From: Acidobacteriota bacterium
Lineage (GTDB): Bacteria; Actinomycetota; Acidimicrobiia; ATN3
DNA: 64,000 nt
Assembly: GCA_003577105.1 (NCBI GenBank)
Contig: QEUQ01000005.1
Span: 1-64,000 of the forward strand
Direction of reading: 5' to 3'
Of the stretch, positions 35,168-43,609 are shown piece after piece. Each line of letters opens with the position of its first letter. The stretch's first letter is position 1. The notes under the pieces are model-generated. The model saw only the letters and a list, made by a program, of their open reading frames with translations, was not told where the DNA came from and made no database searches. A program made the position numbers and the translations under genes.

Positions 35168-36646
35168 CTACCCCCTTGTCGAATCTTGCACGTGCCCGCC
35201 ATTGACCGAACCGGCTGCGCCAATAGAACTGTTGAAGTACAACGGGCAGGCCACATAGACGCGTTCTGTGCCGAGGATCTTGATCGACATGTCCACACCG
35301 TTCGGGTCATACGGCAAACCCGAGCCCGCCAGAAGCGCTAGCACATTGCCACGCGCATCTTCGGTGTAACGAACACCCGCTGAGAGCGACTGGGTCTTCG
35401 AGACCTTGCCGTAGTTGGTCAGGTACTCGATTCGGATCGTCTGGTTCAAGTCGGACGCGATCGTGATGTACATCTGGAATCCCGGGCGGGCAGTGCCCTC
35501 CGCGCAAACGGCACGGCGAGACGGGTCTCCGATGTCGTCTGCAAGATCGTCGATGGTCGAGTCCTCGATCACGGTGACGTTGTTGTCGCCCCGATTGGTC
35601 ACATAGACCTTGTTCGTCAACTGATTGACCGCGACCGCCCACGGCGAATTGCTCGAGGGACTGGTTGTTGTGGAGTTATTACCGCCATTGATGACGGTTA
35701 CGTTGCCCGACCCATAGTTCGGCGCGTAGATCATGTTCGTCGCCTGGTTGATGGCAACTCGAAACGGCTGGGTGCCCGTGGCCACAGCCGACGTCGAGTT
35801 GTTGAGCCCATCTATCACGGTGACGCTGTTCGAGCTGGCGTTTGGCACGTAGATCTTGTTTGTTGCCTGATTGATGGCGACATCGTTGGGCGACAAGCCG
35901 ACAGCGACGTTTGTAAACGTGAGGTTGGATCCATTGATCACCGTGACGTTGCTGGAACTCGAGTTCGCTACATAGATCTTGTCGGTGAGTGGATTGATGG
36001 CGATTGCCGCAGGGGATGATCCGACCGGCACGGTAGCCCAACCGGGCGAGCCGCTAGTAAACACCGTGACAGTGTTCGAACCACTGTTTGCCACGTAAAT
36101 CCGACTCGGAACGATGCTGGTATTAATGGCGATCGCGACGGGGCTGACACCGACCCCCATCGTGCTAGTCGAATCGCCGTTTGCCGCGTCGATGATAGTC
36201 ACGTTGCTCGAGAACGAGTTCGCGACATAGACCTTGTTCTCTCTGGAGTCGACTGCCACGGCTCTTGGCGAATTTCCGACGGGGATGTGCTTGGTGAAAT
36301 TGCCCGTGGCGTCATAGACGGTCACCGAATTCGAACCGTCGTTGGCCACATATACCTTGTTGGTCGTCGAGTTCACCGCGATCGCAGTTGGTGTGATTCC
36401 AGTGTTGATCGGACTCTTTGAGCCGTCGTTACCGTCGATCCTGTGGATATTCGCCGAGTTTCGGTTTGCCACGTAGATCTGATTAGTCACCGGATTGACG
36501 GCGATCGCGTAGGGGTTCGTGCCCACTGGCACACGGTCGGTGGCCGTCAGGGCCTCGGCAAACTGAGTTTCTGGTCCGACCGCGATCAGACCGAGAACGA
36601 GCGCCAAGGCGACGAAAAATGCGATGCGAGACTCTGCCCGTGTCAT
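35168..36646 (-). CDS. secreted YVTN beta-propeller protein with surface module
   Basis: This exported propeller protein has 492 residues. ATG 36646 has GGAGGA five bases upstream. The signal peptide (about 5-30) is followed by about ten YVTN-type blades of roughly 40 residues, each with the pattern KIYVANxxSxxVTVI and P.AIAIN (for example KVYVANDGSNSVTVYD). The last 110 residues are a different domain: AEGTARPGFQMYITI, then TERVYVACPLYFNSS and VNGGH. This resembles the module repeated four times in the 1038-residue secreted protein at 13-16 kb. A role in cell-surface binding is likely, but the ligand is unknown. Confidence 0.82.
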   Translation of the reverse strand: MTRAESRIAFFVALALVLGLIAVGPETQFAEALTATDRVPVGTNPYAIAVNPVTNQIYVANRNSANIHRIDGNDGSKSPINTGITPTAIAVNSTTNKVYVANDGSNSVTVYDATGNFTKHIPVGNSPRAVAVDSRENKVYVANSFSSNVTIIDAANGDSTSTMGVGVSPVAIAINTSIVPSRIYVANSGSNTVTVFTSGSPGWATVPVGSSPAAIAINPLTDKIYVANSSSSNVTVINGSNLTFTNVAVGLSPNDVAINQATNKIYVPNASSNSVTVIDGLNNSTSAVATGTQPFRVAINQATNMIYAPNYGSGNVTVINGGNNSTTTSPSSNSPWAVAVNQLTNKVYVTNRGDNNVTVIEDSTIDDLADDIGDPSRRAVCAEGTARPGFQMYITIASDLNQTIRIEYLTNYGKVSKTQSLSAGVRYTEDARGNVLALLAGSGLPYDPNGVDMSIKILGTERVYVACPLYFNSSIGAAGSVNGGHVQDSTRG

Positions 36647-36838
36647 GAGTTCCTCCGAATCTCTGCCTCGCGACCTGCCCAGCATCGGCAGCGGCAACGA
36701 GGCCGTGGTCAATCGATCGATCGTATCGTCGGAGTAGCCGGCGACGAGGCAGTGGAGCGCCGTCACCTTCCTCGTTCGTTTGCGCCTCGCTCGGGCAGGT
36801 TTATGGACTGGCCAATGATGGGCGCGAGTTCGAGTCTG

Positions 36839-38086
36839 CTAGCCGTCGGTCACGGCAGTATCGGCGACTTGGGTCGCTTCCCTCATGCGAATCAGATTGG
36901 CTCCAACGGCGACCAAGATCGCAAGTCCCATCACGGGTGCAAATATGCGCTTGAGCGGGGCGGAGTCGAGCATGATCCCAATCACGAAACCGACCATTCC
37001 TGCATTCATGAACCAGAATGCGATGTGGTCAACGAGAGGTCTCCCTGCGGTAGTGCGCGCCATGGCTATCAGCAACGTCGCGAGAAGGACGTTGGTCACA
37101 ACCCCGACAAACTGCAGGTGATCGAGGGCGAAGATCAGCCAGGTCGGCACCTTGGAGAAATCCTCGGCGTACAGCGCGATTGCATAGACGACCAGGCCGA
37201 CATTGACCACGAGAAATGCTAATGCCAGTCCGATGTGACGGCCAGCGGTCGCTTCTAACCAGCGCATGCCGCGGAAATGCTTGCGGAGTCGAACCAGGAC
37301 GATGACTATGCCCGCAATCAGGCACGGCAGATTCAGCATGAGCAATGCCTGCACCTTGAGGAGTTCGCCGAGTGCAAGGAATGTGCCGGCTACGAAGAGC
37401 AGGATGACCTGAACCACGCCCGCCCTCGAATCTGCGATGCGGCGCCCTTCGGGCTCGAGCAGCCATTCGGCGAGAGTGGCGCCACCGAGGACCAGGAACC
37501 CCGCCACCATCGAAGCTGGATGCGAGCCCGCGAACCGCTCCGTGGTAAGGCCAAACTTCTCCGCCATGGCGAGGCCGAGAAGAATGCCCAGCAGGCCCCC
37601 GAGGATCAGAAATGTCACTGTCATGATCATTCCGAGCCGAGCCACGTCAAGTCCGACTAGACGAGCTCTTCGGATCATCCACAGCAAGAACAAGACCGAC
37701 GCGACAATTGTGAGCAAGCCGACGATCGGGCGGAGCCAAGTGATTCCTGAAGCGAACGCCGCGACGTAAAGTGCAATCGCAACGATCGAAAAGATTGCGA
37801 GCCCTCTCACTCGCAAGTCGCCAACGGTCTCCGACGAGAGCGCCTCGTCGTCGGGGTCAAATCGTTGAGCAAACATCCATATTGCCGCCCCCATCATCGC
37901 CAGCGTGATCCAGCCCAGGGTTCCCGCGTGAACGTGCGTGACCACCCACGCCCGGCTGAAGGTGACCACGTCAAGGCCATTTAGAATCCCGATCACCGCA
38001 GTTACTACGAATATCGACAATCCTGCGGCGAACATCATCTTTGTTTCCGCCGGTATTGGACCCAGCTTTCCGTCAGTCTCGGCCAC
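36839..38086 (-). CDS. multi-pass membrane protein, heme-copper oxidase subunit I/NnrS-like
   Basis: This 415-residue protein has about 11-12 transmembrane helices. Histidines sit in membrane-adjacent motifs: THVHAGTLGWIT (His51, His53), AGSHPASMVAGF and ALDHLQFVGVVTN. HxHxGxxGW recalls subunit I of cbb3-type oxidases and NnrS heme/copper proteins, both of which place His ligands this way. It is shorter than true catalytic subunits, and no other oxidase subunit is nearby, so respiratory activity is doubtful. The 192 bases between it and the YVTN gene hold no gene. Confidence 0.6.
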   Translation of the reverse strand: MAETDGKLGPIPAETKMMFAAGLSIFVVTAVIGILNGLDVVTFSRAWVVTHVHAGTLGWITLAMMGAAIWMFAQRFDPDDEALSSETVGDLRVRGLAIFSIVAIALYVAAFASGITWLRPIVGLLTIVASVLFLLWMIRRARLVGLDVARLGMIMTVTFLILGGLLGILLGLAMAEKFGLTTERFAGSHPASMVAGFLVLGGATLAEWLLEPEGRRIADSRAGVVQVILLFVAGTFLALGELLKVQALLMLNLPCLIAGIVIVLVRLRKHFRGMRWLEATAGRHIGLALAFLVVNVGLVVYAIALYAEDFSKVPTWLIFALDHLQFVGVVTNVLLATLLIAMARTTAGRPLVDHIAFWFMNAGMVGFVIGIMLDSAPLKRIFAPVMGLAILVAVGANLIRMREATQVADTAVTDG

Positions 38087-38213
38087 CTTGCGCCCCTTTG
38101 TTGATATGTCCTCTCGGCGACTGCTAGGTAAAGCCTACGGACTTGGAGTCATTGAGTGTCGGATCGGCGACATCTGATCGACTTTTCGGATCAGCGCAGT
38201 ATCCGCTTTCTCG

Positions 38214-38864
38214 GTGGTCGCCGTATACTTCAAAACCTTCCTTTTGTACGCGTCGGTTGGAATTCCACCGTCATCTGATATCAACGCTCAACTTGACTAC
38301 TTCGGCTCTCACGCGACTGGGTGGTGGGCAATTGCCTGCCTCATGATCGGTACGGATCTTCTGCTCTTGCCTCTCTTCCTTGGCCTTTACCGAGCCCTAA
38401 AGGGGCTGGGGCGAGACCTGCTTATGATGATGGCGGTTGGCTGCATCGGGTTGTTTGTTGTTTTCGACATCGTCATCACTTGGGCTGCCCATTCGGTGAT
38501 GATCGCGAGCGGGACTCAATATGTGGACGCCGCGTCCGACGCGGCCAGGTCGACGTTGGTGGCTAGCGCCGCATTCCCTTCTGCAATCCTCGAATCACCG
38601 CTAGCTGGTTTCGGGGCGATTCTTGTGCCGTCACTCGGGATCTTCCTTGCAGGGATCGCCATGTTGAGAGGGGTCTTCGGCAAGACCGCCGTCTACCTGG
38701 CAATGGCTGCGGGCGTCACTGCTTTCGCGTTCATGCTCACCTATGTATTCGAAACGCTGCCTTCGCTCCGTGTCGTCAACGCTCTGATTGTGACTATCTG
38801 GTACCTGATCGTTGGCATCAGGCTCTACGGGCTGAGTCGGGGCCCGCGCACGGCAAGCCAATAG
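38214..38864 (+). CDS. hypothetical multi-pass membrane protein
   Basis: This protein has 216 residues and about six transmembrane helices. The layout (DINAQLDYFGSHATGWWAI, then helix pairs, and a Tyr-rich last helix IWYLIVGIRLYGL) resembles DUF4386-type proteins, a tentative link. The frame stays open 36 bases upstream of GTG 38214 but offers no other start, and no ribosome site is visible, so the N-terminus may be lost. Its TAG stop shares its last base with the first tRNA-like integration scar at 38,864, so the end of the protein may itself be a product of integration. Confidence 0.55.
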   Translation: MVAVYFKTFLLYASVGIPPSSDINAQLDYFGSHATGWWAIACLMIGTDLLLLPLFLGLYRALKGLGRDLLMMMAVGCIGLFVVFDIVITWAAHSVMIASGTQYVDAASDAARSTLVASAAFPSAILESPLAGFGAILVPSLGIFLAGIAMLRGVFGKTAVYLAMAAGVTAFAFMLTYVFETLPSLRVVNALIVTIWYLIVGIRLYGLSRGPRTASQ

Positions 38865-38912
38865 CGCGCTCGGAGGGATTCGAGATGCTCCCAGCCTTGT
38901 GATCCGTAGCCA
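38864..38912 (-). repeat. tRNA-Arg 3'-half remnant, integration scar 1
   Basis: The segment starts GCGCGCTCGGAGGGATTCGA, identical over the acceptor and T-arm to the scar at 43,973, and ends with GATCCGTAG of the anticodon loop. The middle is mutated (GATGCTCCCAGCC). The 13-mer TGTCGGATGCGCG also recurs about 12-16 bases past the anticodon part in both scars, so flanking element DNA is shared too. It marks the left border of the accessory region. Confidence 0.7.
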
Positions 38913-38929
38913 GAAGCGGGCTCCATGTC

Positions 38930-39162
38930 GGATGCGCGCGGTGACCAAGCACCGCTTGCACCAGGGATTTCCGGGAACCCTCAGTGCGGTCATCAAGGGT
39001 CACGATCTGGGCGTTACCCGGTTTCTTGAGCAAGTCGGCCACGAGGGTGCTCTTGCCTACCTGCCGTGCACCACTCACCACCACAACGAGCGTATCAGTG
39101 AGCGCGGCTAGCAAGTGTTCGCTGATGAAGCGTGGGTAAAGGTGGTGCTGCGATGCGATATC
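38930..39162 (-). pseudogene. N-terminal remnant of an AAA_14/DUF4143-type ATPase
   Basis: The frame reads LYPRFISEH, LLAALTDTLVVVVSGARQVGKSTL and VTLDDRTE in order, with Walker A GARQVGKST. This is the start of an archaeal-type AAA_14 ATPase (DUF4143 family), normally about 400 residues. Only about 60 residues match before the frame runs into scar DNA, and no ATG, GTG or suitable TTG precedes the LYPRF part. It is a leftover of an earlier cargo gene between two tRNA scars. The 39,163-39,291 stretch shows no gene. Confidence 0.55.
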
Positions 39163-39291
39163 GTCCGCATGATGCTGCTAATTCGTCCTCTATGGGTTGC
39201 TCGTGCGTCCGCTAATCGCACTTCCGTATGGCAACCGCCGTCGTTGCTTGTTCAGGATGCGATCGCCGGCGATGGATTCACAATTGACCTA

Positions 39292-39340
39292 GCGCGCTCG
39301 GAGGTATCCGAGATGCTCCCAGCCTCGTGATCTGCACTCC
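39292..39340 (-). repeat. tRNA-Arg 3'-half remnant, integration scar 2
   Basis: GCGCGCTCGGAGGTATCCGA is followed by GATGCTCCCAGCC and TGATC. It shares the unusual GATGCTCCCAGCC middle with scar 1, so the two are direct duplicates 428 bases apart, while the anticodon part has decayed further here. The SET-domain gene ends nine bases later. Confidence 0.6.
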
Positions 39341-39348
39341 GCCGCGAG

Positions 39349-39873
39349 TCAGGGCCAAATGGGGATGCGCGCGAGACGATCGCCGTGGTTGGAAACAAAC
39401 CACTCGGCTAGAAGTGGCCGGTATTCACACTGAATTTCGATAGGCAAGTCGAAGAAGCTGCCGGCGGTGATTTTCCGACATCGGGTGGCCCCGCATTGGC
39501 ATGGCCACGAGTCGCCACCAGCATTGTTGACAAGGTAATCGACGGTGATCTCCTCGCCCATTGCTATCGACCGTCGGGCGACTATCTCCACATGTTCGTC
39601 GACGTACCTCTCGTAGGCGTTTGGGTCACATGAGTGATTCAGGTGGCGATCCGGGTAGCCCCAGAGCACCACCTTGCCATCTGGATATGCGCAGTGCTCA
39701 ATGCGTTCACCCGCCTCGGGGCGAATCGGATCGGCGTCTGTGATTTCGCGAACGATGTTTACGCGGCGAATGGTCTCGCCTTCTACGAATTCGCGTGTGG
39801 CGAAAAGGCCTAGGCCCTCAATCGGTGATTCTTTGACCTCGGTTGCATCGATTTCGTCGTCGGTAGTTGTCAT
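39349..39873 (-). CDS. SET-domain lysine methyltransferase-like protein
   Basis: This bacterial SET protein has 174 residues. The core motifs are complete: GLGLFATREFVEGE (SAM-binding start), NHSCDPNAY at 79-87, and EEITVDYL with the catalytic-type Tyr113. The post-SET zinc cysteines are Cys125, Cys127 and Cys132 in CQCGATRCR, with Cys82 possibly the fourth ligand. SET proteins methylate lysines, most often in histones, and bacterial copies are usually acquired laterally. The host target is unknown. It lies between an integration scar and the AbiE pair, so it is probably island cargo. Confidence 0.85.
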   Translation of the reverse strand: MTTTDDEIDATEVKESPIEGLGLFATREFVEGETIRRVNIVREITDADPIRPEAGERIEHCAYPDGKVVLWGYPDRHLNHSCDPNAYERYVDEHVEIVARRSIAMGEEITVDYLVNNAGGDSWPCQCGATRCRKITAGSFFDLPIEIQCEYRPLLAEWFVSNHGDRLARIPIWP

Positions 39874-39987
39874 GTTCTGGTTCTCGGTGTTCCCATGTCG
39901 AGCTTGATCGCAAATTGTCGGCGCTCGAGTCGATTGTGCGTGTAGCGCGCGCGACAGCCACTTCCGGCCCGGGTCGCCACCGACCGG

Positions 39988-40764
39988 CTATGTGAGGCCA
40001 AGCAACGAGTCGCGTACGAGCGCGCCAGCCGCGTCGATGTCGTAGCCCTCGGGCACCTCGCGAAGGAGTGGGCCAAGGTCATTGCGGAAGCCCCGGTCCG
40101 CCAAGTGCCCGTTTAGTATCTTCCGCGCGCCCCTGGCGGTGTACCCGTCGGGTCGGTACGGGTCGAAGCAGCTCACGATCTCGGCCGGGGCCAGGTCGAG
40201 GACGGTGAGTGCCAGCCAGAGATCGAACAGATCTCTCCCCTTCTTCCGCTGATACAAGGCGCGCAGCTTGGTAGCTACCAGTTCCTCGGGTTGGAAAGTC
40301 AGCACCTCGGCATTGCCGCACCACCACGGCGAGTCGACCTCGTAGCTTACGCGGCGATGCTGTCGTGCCGGTGAGGTCTCGTAGGTGTTGATCTCGATCT
40401 TGATCCGCATCGGCCCAGCGCCTGATTCGTACGCGCCGCGAAGACTCGCCTTGGGAAACGCTCCGACATCGGTTTTGACGCGGCAGCCGAGCCCATTGGC
40501 GATTTCTCGGATCGCGTCAAGGATCGGACCGATCGGCCCATGCGAGGCGCGGACGTAGTCGAGATCCTCGCTGTAGCGGAACGGTTCCGGGAGGACGAGC
40601 TTGTGGAGACACGTCCCTCCTCGGAAAACCAGTTCGTCCCCGAGTACTGAATGGTTCGCGATCTCGATAATCAGCCGTGCCAGCACTAGGTCTTGTTCGA
40701 CCTGTTCGTCGGTGGGCCAGGGAGCGACACGACTCCAGGCCGTGACATGCGCGGCCGGAATCAC
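39988..40764 (-). CDS. abiEii: AbiEii-type nucleotidyltransferase toxin
   Basis: This type IV toxin-antitoxin toxin has 258 residues. The nucleotidyltransferase signature is FRGGTCLHK (47-55) followed by RYSEDLDY (63-70), giving GG-T and D-x-D. The fold also has EINTYET and LVATKLRALYQRKKGRDLFDLW, both standard in AbiEii/AbiGii. These enzymes transfer nucleotides, for example to tRNA, and stop growth upon phage infection. Its ATG overlaps the stop of the AbiEi gene (ATGA). The 114 bases after it carry no gene. Confidence 0.93.
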   Translation of the reverse strand: MIPAAHVTAWSRVAPWPTDEQVEQDLVLARLIIEIANHSVLGDELVFRGGTCLHKLVLPEPFRYSEDLDYVRASHGPIGPILDAIREIANGLGCRVKTDVGAFPKASLRGAYESGAGPMRIKIEINTYETSPARQHRRVSYEVDSPWWCGNAEVLTFQPEELVATKLRALYQRKKGRDLFDLWLALTVLDLAPAEIVSCFDPYRPDGYTARGARKILNGHLADRGFRNDLGPLLREVPEGYDIDAAGALVRDSLLGLT

Positions 40765-41561
40765 AATTCTGGCTCGATATCAGCGTTCAGTCGCAGGTTC
40801 CACCTCGGGTCGACATGGCCGCGCCGTGGGCCACTGGGGTCGAGCGGTGCTGGCTCCCGCCCTTCGGGCTCGGTCTTTGCACGGAGACCGGCGAGCTGGA
40901 GGTCGCAGTAGCGCTCGAGTAGATAGCCGAGGCGGCGTACCGACCCACTGGGGTAAGCGACTGCAAGCTCGACGAGATCTCGCTCGGCCAGTCGATGTTC
41001 TTCGTTGAGTTCAATCAGCACCGTGGCGACGTTGTCCAGTCCTCCGGCGTGAAGCGGCCGACTGACCAGATCGAGCGCCGTCACAGCCGGCGTCGAGACT
41101 CGCATCGTGCCCGTCGGCGTGTTCAACTTCTTCGCGGGGAGCAGTGCCGCGTGCTGATTGACGACGAACTGGATGCGCACCCGCCCAAACGCCCGGTTCG
41201 GTAGGTACTTGTCGACGACGACCTGGAACGCCTGGGATCGCTGGTGTGCAGCCCCAAAGGCTTCAGCGGCCGATAGTAAGCCGACATAGTAACTGCGGTT
41301 GAGGTGGGCCATCATGGGGTCGACGAACCACGCGGCCGGTACCGCGCTCCACGAACGGTACTGCGGTGGGATGATGACGTAGAAGCCCCGAGCTGGGCTG
41401 AAGATCTCCCCGGCAGAGACCAGCCGTCGAAGCGCGTCGTAGATTCGCGCGCGAGCCAGTCCCGTCCGACGAGCTGCCTCCGCCGTGTCGAAGCTTGATA
41501 CTCCCTCGGCCAATAGCAGGTCGGGGAGCCGGTGCGGCTTGATTCGGGTGTACTCAGCCAT
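40761..41561 (-). CDS. abiEi: AbiEi-type antitoxin and autorepressor
   Basis: This protein of 266 residues has an N-terminal winged helix (about 10-60: SFDTAEAARRTGLARARIYDALRRLVSAGEI) and a C-terminal AbiEi antitoxin domain (WFVDPMMAHLNRSYYVGLLSAAEAFGAAHQ with TPAVTALDLV). AbiEi proteins both neutralise the toxin and repress their own promoter through inverted repeats. Nested inverted repeats are found 40-74 bases upstream. No ribosome site precedes ATG 41561, consistent with a leaderless transcript. Confidence 0.92.
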   Translation of the reverse strand: MAEYTRIKPHRLPDLLLAEGVSSFDTAEAARRTGLARARIYDALRRLVSAGEIFSPARGFYVIIPPQYRSWSAVPAAWFVDPMMAHLNRSYYVGLLSAAEAFGAAHQRSQAFQVVVDKYLPNRAFGRVRIQFVVNQHAALLPAKKLNTPTGTMRVSTPAVTALDLVSRPLHAGGLDNVATVLIELNEEHRLAERDLVELAVAYPSGSVRRLGYLLERYCDLQLAGLRAKTEPEGREPAPLDPSGPRRGHVDPRWNLRLNADIEPEL

Positions 41562-41567
41562 GCCGCG

Positions 41568-41635
41568 ATGCTGGCAGATCCGGATTACTATGTCAATGCA
41601 CTAGGTAATCACGTGATTTGTGCGAGTTAACCTAG
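41568..41635 (-). promoter_or_regulatory. abiE promoter and nested inverted repeats
   Basis: On the minus strand TTGACA (41596-41591) is a perfect -35. A 17-base spacer leads to CAGCAT (41573-41568), a weak -10, placing the transcript start at about the A of the AbiEi ATG. Just upstream lies the palindrome AATCACGTGATT (41607-41618), enclosed by CTAGGT (41601-41606) and ACCTAG (41630-41635). This is a plausible binding site for AbiEi. Confidence 0.5.
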
Positions 41636-41742
41636 ACAGCTAACAGACAGAAGTCCGGATCAGCGCTCGATCATGCCGTGTCCTACCTAGTCCCGATACC
41701 CGTTAGCACCCTGACCAGCCCAAACACCCCATACGGCAGTTT

Positions 41743-41789
41743 GCGCGCTCTGAGGGATTCGAGCCTTAGACCTTGTGGTCCGGTGCCCC
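41743..41789 (-). repeat. tRNA-Arg 3'-half remnant, integration scar 3
   Basis: GCGCGCTCTGAGGGATTCGA matches the acceptor and T-arm with one change, then CCTTGTGGTCCGG recalls the anticodon arm in altered form. The flanks (41,640-41,916) hold no gene. Confidence 0.5.
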
Positions 41790-41916
41790 ACGCGAAATCG
41801 AGCGCCCCGGGTGCCTTAGCCGGCAGACTCCGTAGAACCGCGGGGGAACCCTGCGAGCCGGCCTCGTTTCGGAAACGTCATGACGCTCGGCGGACATTCG
41901 AGAGGAGAAGCAAGGG

Positions 41917-42267
41917 GTGGAATCCGAGTACACAGTCCGACGCAACGGTCAGCCGATCATCCCCTTAGACGTACCTATCACCTACGCCCTGAGCGTCTTC
42001 TGTGCGGCAGTTGGTCTCTGCATGGTTGAGAAGGTCGCTGACGAGATCGCCCTTTCCTACCGCCGCCCGGGTTGGGAGCCTGGGCGATTCGTTGACGTTG
42101 AATCGTGGAACTACCACCACTACGCATCTGTCCTTCGCGATTTGGAAGCCGCCACCGAGGAAGGTATCGGACCCGATTGGAGACGCATGGCCCTCACGCG
42201 TCTGGCAACATTTGAGCTTGACGCAAGCGAGTCCAATTCCGACCCGGTGATCTCGAAAGGCAGCTAG
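41917..42267 (+). CDS. hypothetical protein upstream of a nuclease gene
   Basis: This protein of 116 residues is not recognised. It has a hydrophobic stretch near residues 20-37 (ITYALSVFCAAVGLCMVEKV) that could be a helix of the core rather than a membrane segment, and an acidic C-terminus. GTG 41917 has AGGAG nine bases upstream. The nuclease gene follows 10 bases after its stop, so they form one transcript and may work together, for example as an immunity or accessory subunit. That role is inferred from position only. Confidence 0.6.
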   Translation: MESEYTVRRNGQPIIPLDVPITYALSVFCAAVGLCMVEKVADEIALSYRRPGWEPGRFVDVESWNYHHYASVLRDLEAATEEGIGPDWRRMALTRLATFELDASESNSDPVISKGS

Positions 42268-42277
42268 TCCCAGGACA

Positions 42278-43105
42278 ATGGCGAACAACCCCGCGTGGAC
42301 AAGAGACGAATTGATCCTCGGCCTCCGTTTGTATCTCGACGAGGGGCAGTTGAGACGCGACTCAGATCTGGTCAAGGACCTCTCGGCCACCCTGCGCGGC
42401 ATGGCTGACGTAGAGAACGTGGCGAATCCCGACTCATTCCGTAGCCCGAGCGCGGTCGCAAAGAAGCTCGCGAACTTCGCCGCCCTCGACCCGTTGTATG
42501 CCGGTAAAGGCCTTGTTCGCGGAAGTCATGGCGACAGAGAAGTTTGGGACGAGTACGCGGCCGATCCGGACAACCTCGACTTGGCAGCGGACGCGATCGC
42601 GCATGGCGAACTGCTGCCCGTCGAGGTGCGAGCTGATGACTTGGAACCACCGGAATTCACCAAAACGATCATCGAGATCGAAAGACGAGTGGCCGAGGAA
42701 TTCAGGTATTTGCCGAAGCGAATCGAGCGAATCGCCAAGCGTCGCGAGTCTGACCTTGTTGAATCGTTCGCGACCCATCTTCTACACCTTGGTCACACAA
42801 TCGAACGCCATATGTATGCGCGGGGCCGCGCCCGCCTGTTCTGCGACCTCTTCGATGAGACGTCCCAGACTCTGTACGAAGCGAAGGGTCATGTGAGACG
42901 CGTAGCGATCCGCATGGCCGTTGGCCAGCTTTACGACTACGCGAGACTTGAATCGATGGACACGGAGAAATCCGTGCTCCTTCCAATCCGCCCCAAGTCG
43001 GATTTGCGCGAGCTGCTCAAGTTTGCAGAGATATCAGTCGTGTGGCCCGATGAGGGCACGTTCCTTGTGGAACACACCTCCGGCGATGTTGCAGAGGTCA
43101 CCTGA
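42278..43105 (+). CDS. putative restriction nuclease, McrA-type N-domain with PD-(D/E)XK
   Basis: This protein has 275 residues in two parts. Residues 5-105 (WTRDELILGLRLYL, FRSPSAVAKKLANFAALDP, GSHGDREVWDEYAAD) match the N-terminal domain usual in HNH/McrA-like restriction enzymes, which probably recognises modified DNA. Instead of an HNH domain, residues 150-260 show a PD-(D/E)XK pattern: Asp190 (LFCD), then Glu201-Ala-Lys203 (YEAKG) and Gln217 in the following helix. No methylase is adjacent, so a modification-dependent enzyme is more likely than a classical type II one. It is co-transcribed with the small gene upstream. Confidence 0.75.
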   Translation: MANNPAWTRDELILGLRLYLDEGQLRRDSDLVKDLSATLRGMADVENVANPDSFRSPSAVAKKLANFAALDPLYAGKGLVRGSHGDREVWDEYAADPDNLDLAADAIAHGELLPVEVRADDLEPPEFTKTIIEIERRVAEEFRYLPKRIERIAKRRESDLVESFATHLLHLGHTIERHMYARGRARLFCDLFDETSQTLYEAKGHVRRVAIRMAVGQLYDYARLESMDTEKSVLLPIRPKSDLRELLKFAEISVVWPDEGTFLVEHTSGDVAEVT

Positions 43106-43210
43106 AAGTGGTGCTCCTGTAACCTCGAATGCCCGCGTTCTGATGCGCGCGATTCAGGCACCTCACTTGCCGGCATCACGGCCCTGTGCGGGCACGGCCA
43201 ATGCGCAGTC

Positions 43211-43609
43211 CTATTCGAAGACGACGCGTTCGCGGAGCCATTCGACGAATCGGGTCTCGTCGACCTCATTGGAGGCAACCGCGATCATCATGGCTTCTGC
43301 ATCATCTGTAGCGGGCGGGTCCGGTTCCCAGCGGCCACCATTGAGGTCAATGAACAGAATGAGCGCAGCCCAAGCTGCGCGCTTGTTGCCGTCGGGTAGC
43401 GGATGATTCCATGTAAGTCGGCAACAAAGGACTGCCGCCTTGCCAAACAAGTCTGGGTAAAACTCCTGGTCCCCGAATTCTGCTGCGGGTGCGTGGAGGG
43501 CAGAGTCCGCGAGGTCGACTCGAGATGCCTTGGCGAGAACGGCTCCATCGATTCCGGTTACCTGCTCGGCGAGCCAGAAATACTCGGCCAGCTTGAGATA
43601 TCTCGTCAC
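43211..43609 (-). CDS. doc: Doc/Fic-type toxin (death on curing), copy 1
   Basis: This toxin has 132 residues. The Fic core is HPLPDGNKRAAW, matching H-x-x-x-D-G-N-K-R of Doc proteins, which inactivate EF-Tu by phosphorylation. The rest of the fold (YLKLAEYFWLAEQVTG, AAEFGDQEFYPDLFGKAAVL) is standard. The GTG start overlaps the antitoxin stop (GTGA). A second Doc at 54.4 kb has the same AAEFG and DGNKR stretches but is only partly similar elsewhere. The 105 bases after it, to the convergent nuclease stop, carry no gene. Confidence 0.92.
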   Translation of the reverse strand: MTRYLKLAEYFWLAEQVTGIDGAVLAKASRVDLADSALHAPAAEFGDQEFYPDLFGKAAVLCCRLTWNHPLPDGNKRAAWAALILFIDLNGGRWEPDPPATDDAEAMMIAVASNEVDETRFVEWLRERVVFE

